Assembly: GCA_913009535.1 (NCBI GenBank)
Contig: CAJVXR010000029.1
Location: forward strand, 1-14,797
Length of the DNA stretch: 14,797 nt
Direction of reading: 5' to 3'
Source: an uncultured Flavobacteriales bacterium
GTDB taxonomy: Bacteria; Bacteroidota; Bacteroidia; Flavobacteriales; Flavobacteriaceae
Part shown: positions 7,067-14,797 of the stretch, piece by piece
How the letters are laid out: every line of letters starts with the position of its first letter
Position numbering within the stretch: position 1 is the first letter of the stretch
Notes under the pieces: generated by a model
What the model was told of the DNA's origin: nothing
Databases searched by the model: none
The model's input: the letters and a program-made list of their open reading frames with translations, nothing else
Translations under genes and position numbers: made by a program

Positions 7067-8296
7067 ATGCTTTATTATTTATTTGAATATTTAGAACAGC
7101 AATACCAACTTCCCGGAGCGTCGTTATTTAATTATATTTCGTTTAGATCTGCAGCTGCAATAATAACTTCACTTTTAATATCTACAATATTTGGAAAAAA
7201 AATTATTGAATTTTTAAAATTCAAACAAATTGGTGAATCCATACGAGATTTAGGTTTAGAGGGGCAGAAAGAAAAGGCGGGTACTCCAACTATGGGTGGT
7301 GTAATTATAATAATTGCAACATTGATACCAGTCATGTTATTTTCTAAGCTAGAAAATATTTATATCATCTTGTTGATTATAACAATGTTATGGATGGGTT
7401 TAATTGGATTTGCTGATGATTATATTAAGAAATTCAAATCAGATAAAGATGGACTTAAGGGTTATTTAAAAATTATTGGTCAAGTTATATTGGGAGTATT
7501 TGTAGGTTCTGTTCTTTATTTTCATCCACAAGTTACAATAAAAGATAAGCCACAAAACCCAAATCAAATAGTGAATGTAGTAAATAGCGAAGTAAATGAT
7601 TTAAGAGTTGAGCAAAAGTCAACTCGAACTACTATACCTTTTTTTAAAAATAACGAATTTGATTATTCTAAATTGATCACATGGATAAGTCCAGGTATGA
7701 AAAAATATTCATGGATTATTTTCATTCCATTTGTAATATTTATTGTTACTGCAGTTTCAAATGGAGCGAATCTAACGGACGGAATAGATGGTTTAGCCGC
7801 AGGAACATCTGCAATAATTGTTCTAACACTAGGTATTTTCACTTGGGTTTCAGGAAACATCATATTTTCGGAATACCTGAATATTATGTATATCCCAAGA
7901 GTAGAGGAAATGACAATTTTCATTGCGGCTTTTGTAGGTTCTTTAATTGGTTTTTTATGGTATAATACTTATCCAGCACAAGTTTTTATGGGTGATACAG
8001 GTAGTTTAGCAATCGGAGGGGTTATCGCTGTTATCGCTATCGCAGTTAGAAAAGAATGGCTAATTCCAATATTATGTGGAATATTTTTAGTTGAAAATTT
8101 ATCTGTTATTCTGCAAGTTTCCTATTTTAAATTCACTAGAAAAAAATATGGCACCGGCAAAAGAATATTTAAAATGTCTCCGCTTCATCATCATTACCAA
8201 GTTAGTGGATTTCACGAAAGTAAAATAGTAACCAGATTTTGGATAGTAGGTATTTTACTGGCTATTATTTCAATTGTAACCTTAAAAATTAGATAA
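7067..8296 (+). CDS. mraY: Phospho-N-acetylmuramoyl-pentapeptide-transferase MraY
   Basis: MraY is a polytopic inner-membrane enzyme that transfers phospho-MurNAc-pentapeptide from UDP to undecaprenyl phosphate, making lipid I. Of 409 residues, most are in about ten hydrophobic segments. Key motifs are KAGTPTMGG (70-78), the Asp pair FADDY (115-119) that binds Mg2+ or substrate, [13 protein letters not shown] (232-244), MGDTGS (308-313) and SPLHHHY (371-377). All catalytic positions known in the family are intact. It is longer than the approximately 360-residue E. coli enzyme because of a hydrophilic insert at about 152-206 (charged and Asn/Lys-rich, between two membrane segments). To my knowledge Bacteroidota homologues share such an insert. 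murD follows after 2 bp. Confidence 0.96.
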   Translation: MLYYLFEYLEQQYQLPGASLFNYISFRSAAAIITSLLISTIFGKKIIEFLKFKQIGESIRDLGLEGQKEKAGTPTMGGVIIIIATLIPVMLFSKLENIYIILLIITMLWMGLIGFADDYIKKFKSDKDGLKGYLKIIGQVILGVFVGSVLYFHPQVTIKDKPQNPNQIVNVVNSEVNDLRVEQKSTRTTIPFFKNNEFDYSKLITWISPGMKKYSWIIFIPFVIFIVTAVSNGANLTDGIDGLAAGTSAIIVLTLGIFTWVSGNIIFSEYLNIMYIPRVEEMTIFIAAFVGSLIGFLWYNTYPAQVFMGDTGSLAIGGVIAVIAIAVRKEWLIPILCGIFLVENLSVILQVSYFKFTRKKYGTGKRIFKMSPLHHHYQVSGFHESKIVTRFWIVGILLAIISIVTLKIR

Positions 8297-8298
8297 AA

Positions 8299-9633
8299 AT
8301 GATATTAGTCTTGGGTTCAGGGGAGAGTGGAGTTGGTTCAGCCTTATTAGCTAAATCAAAAGGACTTCCTGTATTTGTTTCTGATAGCAGTTTAATTAAA
8401 AAGGATTACAAAGACATACTAATAAGTAATCAAATTAATTTCGAAGAAAAGGGTCATTTATTTGCTTCTACAATGGTGGTTGACTATGCCATTAAAAGTC
8501 CTGGAATTCCAGATTCCTCAAAAATTGTTCAACAATTGATTAGTAAAAACATACTAGTTATTTCTGAAATTGAATTTGCATACAAATTTATTGACGCTAA
8601 GATTATTGGTGTAACTGGTAGTAATGGTAAAACCACAACTTCTTCTCTTATTTACGAAATTTTAATAAATGCAGATTTTGATGTGGATATAGCGGGAAAC
8701 ATTGGAACTAGTTTTGCTACAAAAATCAACGATAAACAGAAAAAAAACTATGTTCTTGAGCTAAGTAGTTTTCAGTTAGATGGGATTGTTAAATTCAACC
8801 CACATATTGCTGTTATGACTAGCCTATCTCCAGACCATCTGGATAGATATGAAGATAATTATGAAAATTATATTAAATCGAAATTTAATATAATTAAAAA
8901 TCAAACTTCAACGGACTATTTTATTTACGACTTGGAAGACTTGCAAATTTTAAAATTTATAAAAAATAACTCTCAAGATATTAAATCTACTCTTTTGCCT
9001 TTTTCAATTTCAAAGACAAAAGAGAGTGTTACTTATTTTGAAGACAATAATATTATTTCAATTATCAATAAAAAAAAAATAATTATGCCAACAAATAACT
9101 TTCCTTTAATAGGCACTCATAACCTTAAAAATGCTATGGCTGCAACTACGGTTGCCAATCTTTTAAAAATTCGAAAAGAGACTATTCGTAAAAGCTTAGA
9201 GCATTTTCAAGCCGTAGAGCATAGACTTGAGCATGTTTTGAAAATTAATAAAGTAAATTATATTAATGATTCAAAGGCTACTAACGTGAATGCTGCCTAC
9301 TACGCATTAGATAGTATGGAATCTTCAACGGTATGGATTGTTGGAGGCATTGATAAAGGAAATAAATATGAAGAGCTTTTTTCACTAGTTAATGAAAAAG
9401 TTAAAGCGATCATTTGTCTAGGAAAGGACAATAAAAAAATAATTGAAAATTTTGAAAATTTAGTCGAATATATTACAGAAGTTAAGACAATGTCTGAAGC
9501 CGTGAAAGAAGCTTATGCTATAGCGAAATCTAATGATAGTGTATTGTTGTCTCCAGCTTGTGCCAGTTTTGACTTGTTTGAAAATTATGAGGATAGAGGC
9601 GAACAATTTAAAGCAGAGGTAAGGAAGTTATAA
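8299..9633 (+). CDS. murD: UDP-N-acetylmuramoyl-L-alanine--D-glutamate ligase MurD
   Basis: MurD is the cytoplasmic Mur ligase that adds D-glutamate to UDP-MurNAc-L-Ala using ATP. The 444 residues are a normal length. The N-terminal Rossmann-like domain opens with LVLGSGESGVGSALLA (3-18). The P-loop GSNGKTT is at 107-113. MurD-specific sequence ELSSFQLDG (154-162) and LSPDHLDRY (176-184) follow; the nearby YIKSK holds the likely carbamoylated lysine. The C-terminal domain contains NDSKATNVNA and SPACASFDLFENYEDRGEQF near the end, the strongest MurD marks. The ATG at 8299 follows an A-rich leader. Its TAA (9631-9633) overlaps the ftsW ATG by one base (TAATG), a standard re-initiation junction. 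Confidence 0.97.
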   Translation: MILVLGSGESGVGSALLAKSKGLPVFVSDSSLIKKDYKDILISNQINFEEKGHLFASTMVVDYAIKSPGIPDSSKIVQQLISKNILVISEIEFAYKFIDAKIIGVTGSNGKTTTSSLIYEILINADFDVDIAGNIGTSFATKINDKQKKNYVLELSSFQLDGIVKFNPHIAVMTSLSPDHLDRYEDNYENYIKSKFNIIKNQTSTDYFIYDLEDLQILKFIKNNSQDIKSTLLPFSISKTKESVTYFEDNNIISIINKKKIIMPTNNFPLIGTHNLKNAMAATTVANLLKIRKETIRKSLEHFQAVEHRLEHVLKINKVNYINDSKATNVNAAYYALDSMESSTVWIVGGIDKGNKYEELFSLVNEKVKAIICLGKDNKKIIENFENLVEYITEVKTMSEAVKEAYAIAKSNDSVLLSPACASFDLFENYEDRGEQFKAEVRKL

Positions 9634-10826
9634 TGAAAAGAATATTAAATCACATAAGCGGAGATAGACCTGTTTGGGCAATTGCTACACTGTTGGCTAT
9701 TTTCTCATTTCTGCCTGTATATAGTTCTTCCAGTAATTTAGCTTATTTGTATGGAAATGGAAATACCCTTGGATATATTTTCAAACATTTAATCCACCTT
9801 TTTCTAGGATTTTCTATTATGTATGGAGCACATAAAATACCTTACAATTATTTCAAAGGAATTTCTCTTCTAATGATTCCAGTAATTATTGTACTGCTGG
9901 CATATACGATTTTTCAACCCGTGATATCGGACTCAATGACTAATTCAAGTAGATGGATTAAAATACCAGTCTTAGGTTTTACATTTCAACCATCTACTTT
10001 AGCTTCTAGTATACTTTTAATTTACATAGCCAGGTATCTAGCTAAAATTAAAGATGATGTGGTAGCTTTTTCTAAAACTATAGTGCCGCTTTGGATACCA
10101 GTATTTATAGTCCTGGCTTTAATTTTTCCTGCTAATTTCTCCACTGCTGCTATTTTATTTGTGTTGGTTTTAATTATTTGTTTTTTAGGTGGGTATCCTA
10201 TAAAACACCTTTTACTTATAATTTCAACAGGAGTGTTTGTTCTAACTATATTTATTTTGACTATAAAGGCGTATCCGGACATAATGCCAAACCGGGTAGA
10301 TACTTGGACAAGTCGTGTTGAGAATTTTATTAACTCTGAAAATACCGAATCTAACTATCAGATTGAAAAAGCAAAGATAGCTATTGCTACTGGTGGAATT
10401 AAAGGACTAGGTCCTGGAAAAAGCATTCAAAAAAATTTCCTACCACAATCTTCGTCGGATTTTATTTATGCTATTATAATTGAAGAGTTTGGTTTAATCG
10501 GAGGTCTATTTTTAGTCATTCTTTATTTATGGTTTTTATTTCGAATAGTAATTATATCTAATAAGTCGGAATCTATATTTGGATCCCTTTTGGCCGTATC
10601 TATGGGGCTTCCAATTGTATTTCAAGCATTTATTAATATGTCTGTGGCGGTTGAGTTAATGCCCGTTACAGGACAAACTTTGCCGTTAATTAGTAGTGGT
10701 GGTACTTCTATCTGGATGACGTGTTTTTCTATTGGTATAATTTTAAGTGTAAGTAAGAATTACGAAAAGGAAGATGAAATAATAGATCAAAATAACCCAT
10801 TAGAAATATTAAAAGAAACTATTTAA
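9633..10826 (+). CDS. ftsW: Septal peptidoglycan glycosyltransferase FtsW (SEDS family)
   Basis: FtsW polymerises lipid II into glycan strands at the division site in complex with FtsI. The 397-residue protein has about ten hydrophobic segments. SEDS marks are SSRWIKIPVLGFTFQPS (105-121), the large periplasmic loop with WTSRVENF (225-232) and YQIEKAKIAIATGGIKGLGPG (242-262), then SSSDFIYAIIIEEFG (273-287), and PVTGQTLPLISSGGTS near the C-terminus (344-359). Asp276 matches the catalytic Asp described for RodA and FtsW. A short charged cytoplasmic tail (about 375-397) ends the protein. RodA is the main alternative, but position between murD and murG favours FtsW. murG follows with no gap. Confidence 0.96.
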   Translation: MKRILNHISGDRPVWAIATLLAIFSFLPVYSSSSNLAYLYGNGNTLGYIFKHLIHLFLGFSIMYGAHKIPYNYFKGISLLMIPVIIVLLAYTIFQPVISDSMTNSSRWIKIPVLGFTFQPSTLASSILLIYIARYLAKIKDDVVAFSKTIVPLWIPVFIVLALIFPANFSTAAILFVLVLIICFLGGYPIKHLLLIISTGVFVLTIFILTIKAYPDIMPNRVDTWTSRVENFINSENTESNYQIEKAKIAIATGGIKGLGPGKSIQKNFLPQSSSDFIYAIIIEEFGLIGGLFLVILYLWFLFRIVIISNKSESIFGSLLAVSMGLPIVFQAFINMSVAVELMPVTGQTLPLISSGGTSIWMTCFSIGIILSVSKNYEKEDEIIDQNNPLEILKETI

Positions 10827-11912
10827 ATGAGAAATTTAAACTTTATAATATCAGGAGGTGGAACAGGTGGACATATTTATCCTGCAATTTCTATTTCTAA
10901 TGAATTAAAGCTTAGATATCCAAATTCAAAAATCTTATTTGTAGGAGCTAATAATCGAATGGAAATGCAAATAGTCCCTAAACACGGCTTTAAAATCATT
11001 GGATTATGGATTTCTGGATTTAGTAGAAGTTTCTCTATTGAAAATTTGATTTTTCCTTTAAAACTTTTAGTTAGCTTAATAAGGTCAGTTCTTATAATAA
11101 AAAGTAACAAACCTGATTTAGTAATTGGTACTGGCGGTTTTGCTAGTGGCCCTATTGTATACATTGCTTCACTATTTGGAATTCCTACTGTAATTCAAGA
11201 GCAAAATTCTTACCCTGGAGTAAGTAATAAAATACTTGGAAAAAGAGCAAATAAAATCTGTGTTGCTTATGATAATCTTGACAGGTTTTTTGATAAGAAT
11301 AAAATTGTATTTACCGGTAACCCAGTTAGGTCAGATATAAAAAAGATAAATATAAAAACCACGAGTGCTTCTAACTTTAAACTAGAAGAAAATAAAAAAA
11401 CAGTATTAATTATTGGAGGCAGTAACGGCTCTAGAGAAATTAATAAAGCCATTATGAATAATTTGGAATTATTTAATTCATTAGATATTCAAGTCCTATG
11501 GCAGTGTGGTAAAATTTATTATGAACAGTACAAGAATTTAAATGCTAATAAGAGTGTTAGGGTATGTGCTTTTATAGACGAAATGAATTTAGCTTATGAT
11601 TTAGCAGATATTATTATCTCTAGGGCTGGAGCGAGTTCAATATCAGAACTTTGTATTGTTGGTAAGCCAGTTATTTTTATACCCTCTCCAAATGTTGCAG
11701 AAGATCATCAAAGTAAAAATGCATATAGTTTAGTAAACAAAAAAGCTGCAATAATGATAGAAGAAAAAAATATTAATAAAGATTTTAAAAATTCATTTTC
11801 CAGATTAATTAATAATGAAGAGCTTCAACTTGATTTGTCAAGGAACATTTTAAAGCAAGCGAAATTAAACGCTACAAAAGATATTGTTAACGAAATAGAA
11901 AAATTACTATAA
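10827..11912 (+). CDS. murG: UDP-GlcNAc:lipid I N-acetylglucosaminyltransferase MurG
   Basis: MurG is a peripheral inner-membrane GT-B glycosyltransferase (family GT28) that adds GlcNAc to lipid I to form lipid II. It has 361 residues. The N-terminal domain carries the glycine-rich loop SGGGTGGHIYPA (9-20), GTGGFASGP (101-109) and QEQNSYPG (124-131). The interdomain part has TGNPVR (163-168). The C-terminal domain carries the second glycine loop GGSNGSREIN (197-206), SRAGASSISEL (265-275) and PSPNVAEDHQSKNA (286-299), which bind UDP-GlcNAc. All expected motifs are intact. The ATG directly abuts the ftsW TAA, and its own TAA overlaps the murC ATG by one base. Confidence 0.97.
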   Translation: MRNLNFIISGGGTGGHIYPAISISNELKLRYPNSKILFVGANNRMEMQIVPKHGFKIIGLWISGFSRSFSIENLIFPLKLLVSLIRSVLIIKSNKPDLVIGTGGFASGPIVYIASLFGIPTVIQEQNSYPGVSNKILGKRANKICVAYDNLDRFFDKNKIVFTGNPVRSDIKKINIKTTSASNFKLEENKKTVLIIGGSNGSREINKAIMNNLELFNSLDIQVLWQCGKIYYEQYKNLNANKSVRVCAFIDEMNLAYDLADIIISRAGASSISELCIVGKPVIFIPSPNVAEDHQSKNAYSLVNKKAAIMIEEKNINKDFKNSFSRLINNEELQLDLSRNILKQAKLNATKDIVNEIEKLL

Positions 11913-13267
11913 TGAAATTAGATAATTATAATAATATTTTTTTTATTGGAATAGGTGGCTCAGGAATGAGCGCTTTAGCAAATTACTTTATCGGAGAAAA
12001 TAAAAAAGTAGGTGGTTATGATAAATTCCAATCTACAAATACAAATAATTTAGAATTTAATGGAGTAAGTGTTATTTACAAGGACAATATTGAGGATGTA
12101 GCTAATGAATATTTGGACTTTAGAAATACACTGGTTATATATACGCCTGCTGTTCCAGCTTCCTCAAAACTATTAGAATACTTTATTTATAATGACTTTA
12201 AAGTATTAAAAAGAGCAGAAGCCTTAGGGTTAATTGCAAATTCTAGTTTTTGTGTAGCCATAGCTGGAACCCATGGTAAAACAACTACTACTACTATATT
12301 AGGTCATTTACTTAAATCCTGTAATAAATCGGCTACTATATTTTTAGGAGGGATCTCTGAAAATTATAATTCAAACTTAATTGTAAATGGTAAAGATATC
12401 TGCGTAGTTGAAGCGGATGAGTTTGATAAATCTTTTCTTACTTTAAAACCAAATATTGCATGTATAACTTCAATTGATGCAGATCACTTAGATATTTACA
12501 ATGGATTAGATGATTTGAAAGAAAATTTTAATTTATTCATTAAAAATATCGTTTCAAATGGACTTTTAATAGCGAATGAAAATTTAGACTTAAAAGCTGA
12601 TAAGTTTGGATTTAACAGTTCTTCTAAATATAATATTAAGAATATTAATTTACTTGATGGAGTTTATAACTTTGATTTATTTATTGAGGGTAGTTTGATT
12701 CAAAACTTCAATTTTAAATTACCTGGAAAACATAATTTATCCAATGCTTTGGCTGCAATAGTTATAGCATTACAATTAGATTGCAATATAAATGACCTAA
12801 AATCAGCCCTAGAAACTTTCATTGGAGTTGAAAGAAGATATTCATTTCATATTAATTCTAAAAACCTGGTTTACATAGACGATTACGCGCACCACCCTGA
12901 AGAAATCAATGCTATTTATAATTCCCTTTTAGAATCGTATCCTGGCGAAAATTATCTTGTAGCATTTCAGCCACATCTTTACTCTAGAACAAGAGATTTT
13001 ATTGATGAGTTTTCCAATGCGCTATCTAAGTTTCATACAGTTTTAATTTTAGAAATATATCCAGCAAGAGAATTGCCTATAAAAGGAGTAAATGCAGATT
13101 GGTTGTTGTCTAAGATTAATTGTCCGGTTAAAAAAATTGTAAAATTAGAAGATTTAAATAAAGAAATAAATAATTGTAAAATGAAAATTAATGTAACTCT
13201 AGGTGCAGGAAGTATTGGTAATGAAGCTCTAAAAATTAAAAAAAAGCTATTAGAATATGCGATTTAA
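11912..13267 (+). CDS. murC: UDP-N-acetylmuramate--L-alanine ligase MurC
   Basis: MurC catalyses the first amino-acid addition to UDP-MurNAc, using ATP and L-alanine, in the cytoplasm. It has 451 residues. The N-terminal domain has FIGIGGSGMSALA (11-23), which binds the UDP part. The P-loop GTHGKTT is at 119-125; the His in place of Asn/Ser is characteristic of MurC. VEADEFDKSFL (166-176) and SIDADHLDIY (187-196) complete the ATPase domain. The C-terminal domain begins around DDYAHHPEEI and includes FQPHLYSRTRDF and later LGAGSIG. The ATG overlaps the murG stop (TAATG). The 3' end overlaps ftsQ by 11 bp, the largest overlap in the cluster. In E. coli murB, ddlB or both separate this gene from ftsQ; here they do not. 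Confidence 0.97.
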   Translation: MKLDNYNNIFFIGIGGSGMSALANYFIGENKKVGGYDKFQSTNTNNLEFNGVSVIYKDNIEDVANEYLDFRNTLVIYTPAVPASSKLLEYFIYNDFKVLKRAEALGLIANSSFCVAIAGTHGKTTTTTILGHLLKSCNKSATIFLGGISENYNSNLIVNGKDICVVEADEFDKSFLTLKPNIACITSIDADHLDIYNGLDDLKENFNLFIKNIVSNGLLIANENLDLKADKFGFNSSSKYNIKNINLLDGVYNFDLFIEGSLIQNFNFKLPGKHNLSNALAAIVIALQLDCNINDLKSALETFIGVERRYSFHINSKNLVYIDDYAHHPEEINAIYNSLLESYPGENYLVAFQPHLYSRTRDFIDEFSNALSKFHTVLILEIYPARELPIKGVNADWLLSKINCPVKKIVKLEDLNKEINNCKMKINVTLGAGSIGNEALKIKKKLLEYAI

Positions 13268-13973
13268 CTGGTTAAAAATAAAGTTGATTTTACTACTAGC
13301 ATTAATTTCTGGTCTGTTTTACAGTACTATTTCTGTAAATAATTTAAGAGAGATTAAAAGTTCAGATATTTATATGTATGACTACGATAGTTTACTTATT
13401 AGTGAAGACTCCATACAAAGTGTGATTTCGGAATTATTGGTTTTAAAAAATATTAATAAATCTAATATTCATAAAAATAACTTAGAATTTGAATTAAATA
13501 AGAATCAATTAATTAATCAATCTGATATTTTTATTGATGTTAGTGGAAATATGATAGTAAATATTAAACAGAGAAAACCTATCGCTAGATTTTTAGATAA
13601 TAAAAACTATTTAGATGTAAACGGTCTAATAATGCCAAAGTCTAAAGACTACTCGCCAGTAGTGCCTATTATTGTCGGATTTAATAAAAGTACGTTGCAA
13701 TTAAAGTCTATTTATAAGTTATCTCATTTCATCTATGAAGATAAATTCTTAAGAAAAAACATTACTAAAATTATTATTGACTCGACTGGAAACTTTGTTC
13801 TACAACTAAGGAAACATAAATTTAAAGTCAGCCTAGGTAGGCTCGATAAATTAGAATTAAAAGTAAATAATTTTAAAGCCTTTTACATTAAAGGCATGAA
13901 AGATCAACTATTAAATAAATACAGTACAATTAACTTACAGTTTGATAATCAAGTTGTTGGTGTAAAAAAATAG
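13257..13973 (+). CDS. ftsQ: Cell division protein FtsQ (DivIB-type)
   Basis: FtsQ is a bitopic membrane protein that links early divisome parts to FtsL/FtsB and FtsW-FtsI. The 238 residues have a short basic N-terminus (MRFNWLKIK), one hydrophobic segment (about 9-26) and a periplasmic region. The first part (about 28-105) has POTRA-like spacing, with LLISEDSIQSVISELL followed by a strand-rich segment. After it come VNIKQRKPIARF (103-114), LDVNGLIMP (121-129) and VVPIIVGF (137-144), which are the recognisable FtsQ/DivIB landmarks. It is less conserved than its neighbours; the call rests on those motifs plus position between murC and ftsA. The ATG at 13257 lies inside the 3' end of murC, 11 bp overlapping, which suggests coupled translation. 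ftsA follows after 3 bp. Confidence 0.92.
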   Translation: MRFNWLKIKLILLLALISGLFYSTISVNNLREIKSSDIYMYDYDSLLISEDSIQSVISELLVLKNINKSNIHKNNLEFELNKNQLINQSDIFIDVSGNMIVNIKQRKPIARFLDNKNYLDVNGLIMPKSKDYSPVVPIIVGFNKSTLQLKSIYKLSHFIYEDKFLRKNITKIIIDSTGNFVLQLRKHKFKVSLGRLDKLELKVNNFKAFYIKGMKDQLLNKYSTINLQFDNQVVGVKK

Positions 13974-13976
13974 GAT

Positions 13977-14797
13977 ATGAATGAAAATAAAATTTCAGTT
14001 GGGTTAGATATTGGGACAACTAAAATTGTTGCGATGTCTGGAATAAAAAACGAGTATGGAAAAACTCAAATCTTAGGCCAAGGCAAGTCCATTAGTCTTG
14101 GAGTGCATAGAGGTGTTGTAAACAATATCACACAAACAATTCAGTCAATTCAGCAAGCTATCCAGGAAGCTGAACAATCTTCAGGTGAAAAAATCGCATC
14201 TGTAACTGTTGGAATTGCTGGCCAACATATTAGAAGTCTACAGCACAGCGATTATATAACAAGAGCTAACTCAGAACTTGTTATCGATGAGGGGGACATT
14301 GAACGTTTAATCAATCAGGTACATAAATTAGTTATGCTTCCTGGTGAAGAGATTATTCATGTATTGCCTCAGGAATTTAAAGTCGATGGACAAGGAGAGA
14401 TAAAAGAACCTGTTGGAATGTATGGAGGAAGGTTAGAAGCAAATTTTCATGTTGTCGTAGGCCAAGTGTCGTCTATTAGAAATATAGGCAGATGCATTAA
14501 GAGTGCAGGTCTAGATTTAGAGGGGATTACTTTAGAGCCATTAGCATCCGCAAATGCTGTTCTTAGCAGCGAAGAGAAAGAGGCTGGAGTAGCACTAATT
14601 GACATAGGTGGCGGCACTACAGATTTAGCTATTTTTAGAGATGGTATTATTAGACATACTGCAGTTGTTCCATTTGGCGGTAATGTAATTACAGAAGATA
14701 TAAAAGAAGGATGCTCTATAATTGAAAAACAGGCAGAATTACTAAAAATCAAATTCGGATCAGCATGGCCAGGAGAAAACAAAGATAATGAGATAGT
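13977..14797 (+). CDS. ftsA: Cell division protein FtsA, N-terminal part (cut by window end)
   Basis: FtsA is the actin-like ATPase that tethers FtsZ filaments to the membrane and passes signals to the later divisome. The window shows 273 codons plus two bases. The ATG at 13977 opens MNENKISVGLDIGTTK; the alternative ATG at 13981 is in another frame and stops at once. The phosphate-1 loop LDIGTTK is at 10-16, and the 1C subdomain follows (about 85-165, including RANSELVIDEGDIERL and the YGGRLEANFHVV segment). The phosphate-2 motif LIDIGGGTTDLAIF is at 207-220, and PFGGNVITEDI comes after it. Spacing of these motifs is normal. The C-terminal amphipathic membrane-targeting helix lies outside the window. 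ftsZ is expected next. Confidence 0.96.
   Translation, partial: MNENKISVGLDIGTTKIVAMSGIKNEYGKTQILGQGKSISLGVHRGVVNNITQTIQSIQQAIQEAEQSSGEKIASVTVGIAGQHIRSLQHSDYITRANSELVIDEGDIERLINQVHKLVMLPGEEIIHVLPQEFKVDGQGEIKEPVGMYGGRLEANFHVVVGQVSSIRNIGRCIKSAGLDLEGITLEPLASANAVLSSEEKEAGVALIDIGGGTTDLAIFRDGIIRHTAVVPFGGNVITEDIKEGCSIIEKQAELLKIKFGSAWPGENKDNEI

Noticed and set aside
7663..7965. Open frames on both strands (86 and 94 codons) inside mraY
   Set aside because: They overlap the conserved NLTDG-containing part of MraY; composition is a frame shadow of the membrane-protein codons.
10877..11452. Two - strand open frames opposite murG (10877-11164 and 11267-11452)
   Set aside because: murG is complete with all family motifs; the antisense translations show no domain or neighbour support.
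14447..14782. 111-codon open frame on the - strand at the right end
   Set aside because: It is opposite ftsA, whose + strand frame carries both actin-type phosphate motifs with correct spacing.
1..14797. Mobile element, CRISPR array, tRNA/rRNA, defence or biosynthetic island
   Set aside because: No transposase, integrase, regular spaced repeats or RNA-gene sequence was seen; the window is a contiguous housekeeping cluster with uniform base composition by eye.

Overview
The window is strongly AT-rich and almost entirely coding. It holds the division and cell wall (dcw) cluster of a Bacteroidota bacterium, most likely a member of Flavobacteriales. Four things point there: the gene order; a close match to the Bacteroidota promoter -7 element (TAnnTTTG) ahead of mraZ; the lack of Shine-Dalgarno sequences, with A-rich leaders before most starts; and family-specific traits (a PafA-type phosphatase neighbour, a PASTA-tailed FtsI, a MraY with a long extra loop, a short divergent FtsL-like protein). 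The assignment rests on reading the proteins, not on a database search.

Left flank (1-1690). The window opens in the last 92 codons of a PafA-like alkaline phosphatase/phosphodiesterase on the + strand. Its stop codon interlocks with that of the convergent engB (ysxC/yihA) ribosome-assembly GTPase gene on the - strand. Directly upstream of engB, in the same direction, lies an alpha/beta-fold hydrolase gene, and the two look like a small operon. About 260-280 bp of noncoding DNA then separates the hydrolase from the divergent mraZ. It holds three perfectly phased 10-bp repeats with a GTGGTA core, a likely MraZ operator, followed by a good -7 element.

Main cluster (1950-14797, all +): mraZ, rsmH, ftsL-like, ftsI, murE, mraY, murD, ftsW, murG, murC, ftsQ, ftsA (cut by the window end). 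Junctions range from an 11-bp overlap to a 3-bp gap, so this looks like one transcription unit with translational coupling. ftsI and murE both appear to start with TTG. The genes form one pathway. MurC, MurD and MurE build UDP-MurNAc-tripeptide (MurE carries the DNPR motif for meso-diaminopimelate). MraY and MurG make lipids I and II. FtsW polymerises lipid II and FtsI crosslinks it at the septum. FtsL and FtsQ are membrane scaffold proteins and FtsA anchors FtsZ, whose gene is expected just past the right edge. murF, murB and ddl are absent from the positions they hold in E. coli.

I found no mobile element, CRISPR array, RNA gene or unknown multigene system. This is an ordinary, well-conserved region. 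The most informative non-coding signal is the mraZ operator/promoter, and the rest are small points about start codons, gene junctions and domain architecture.
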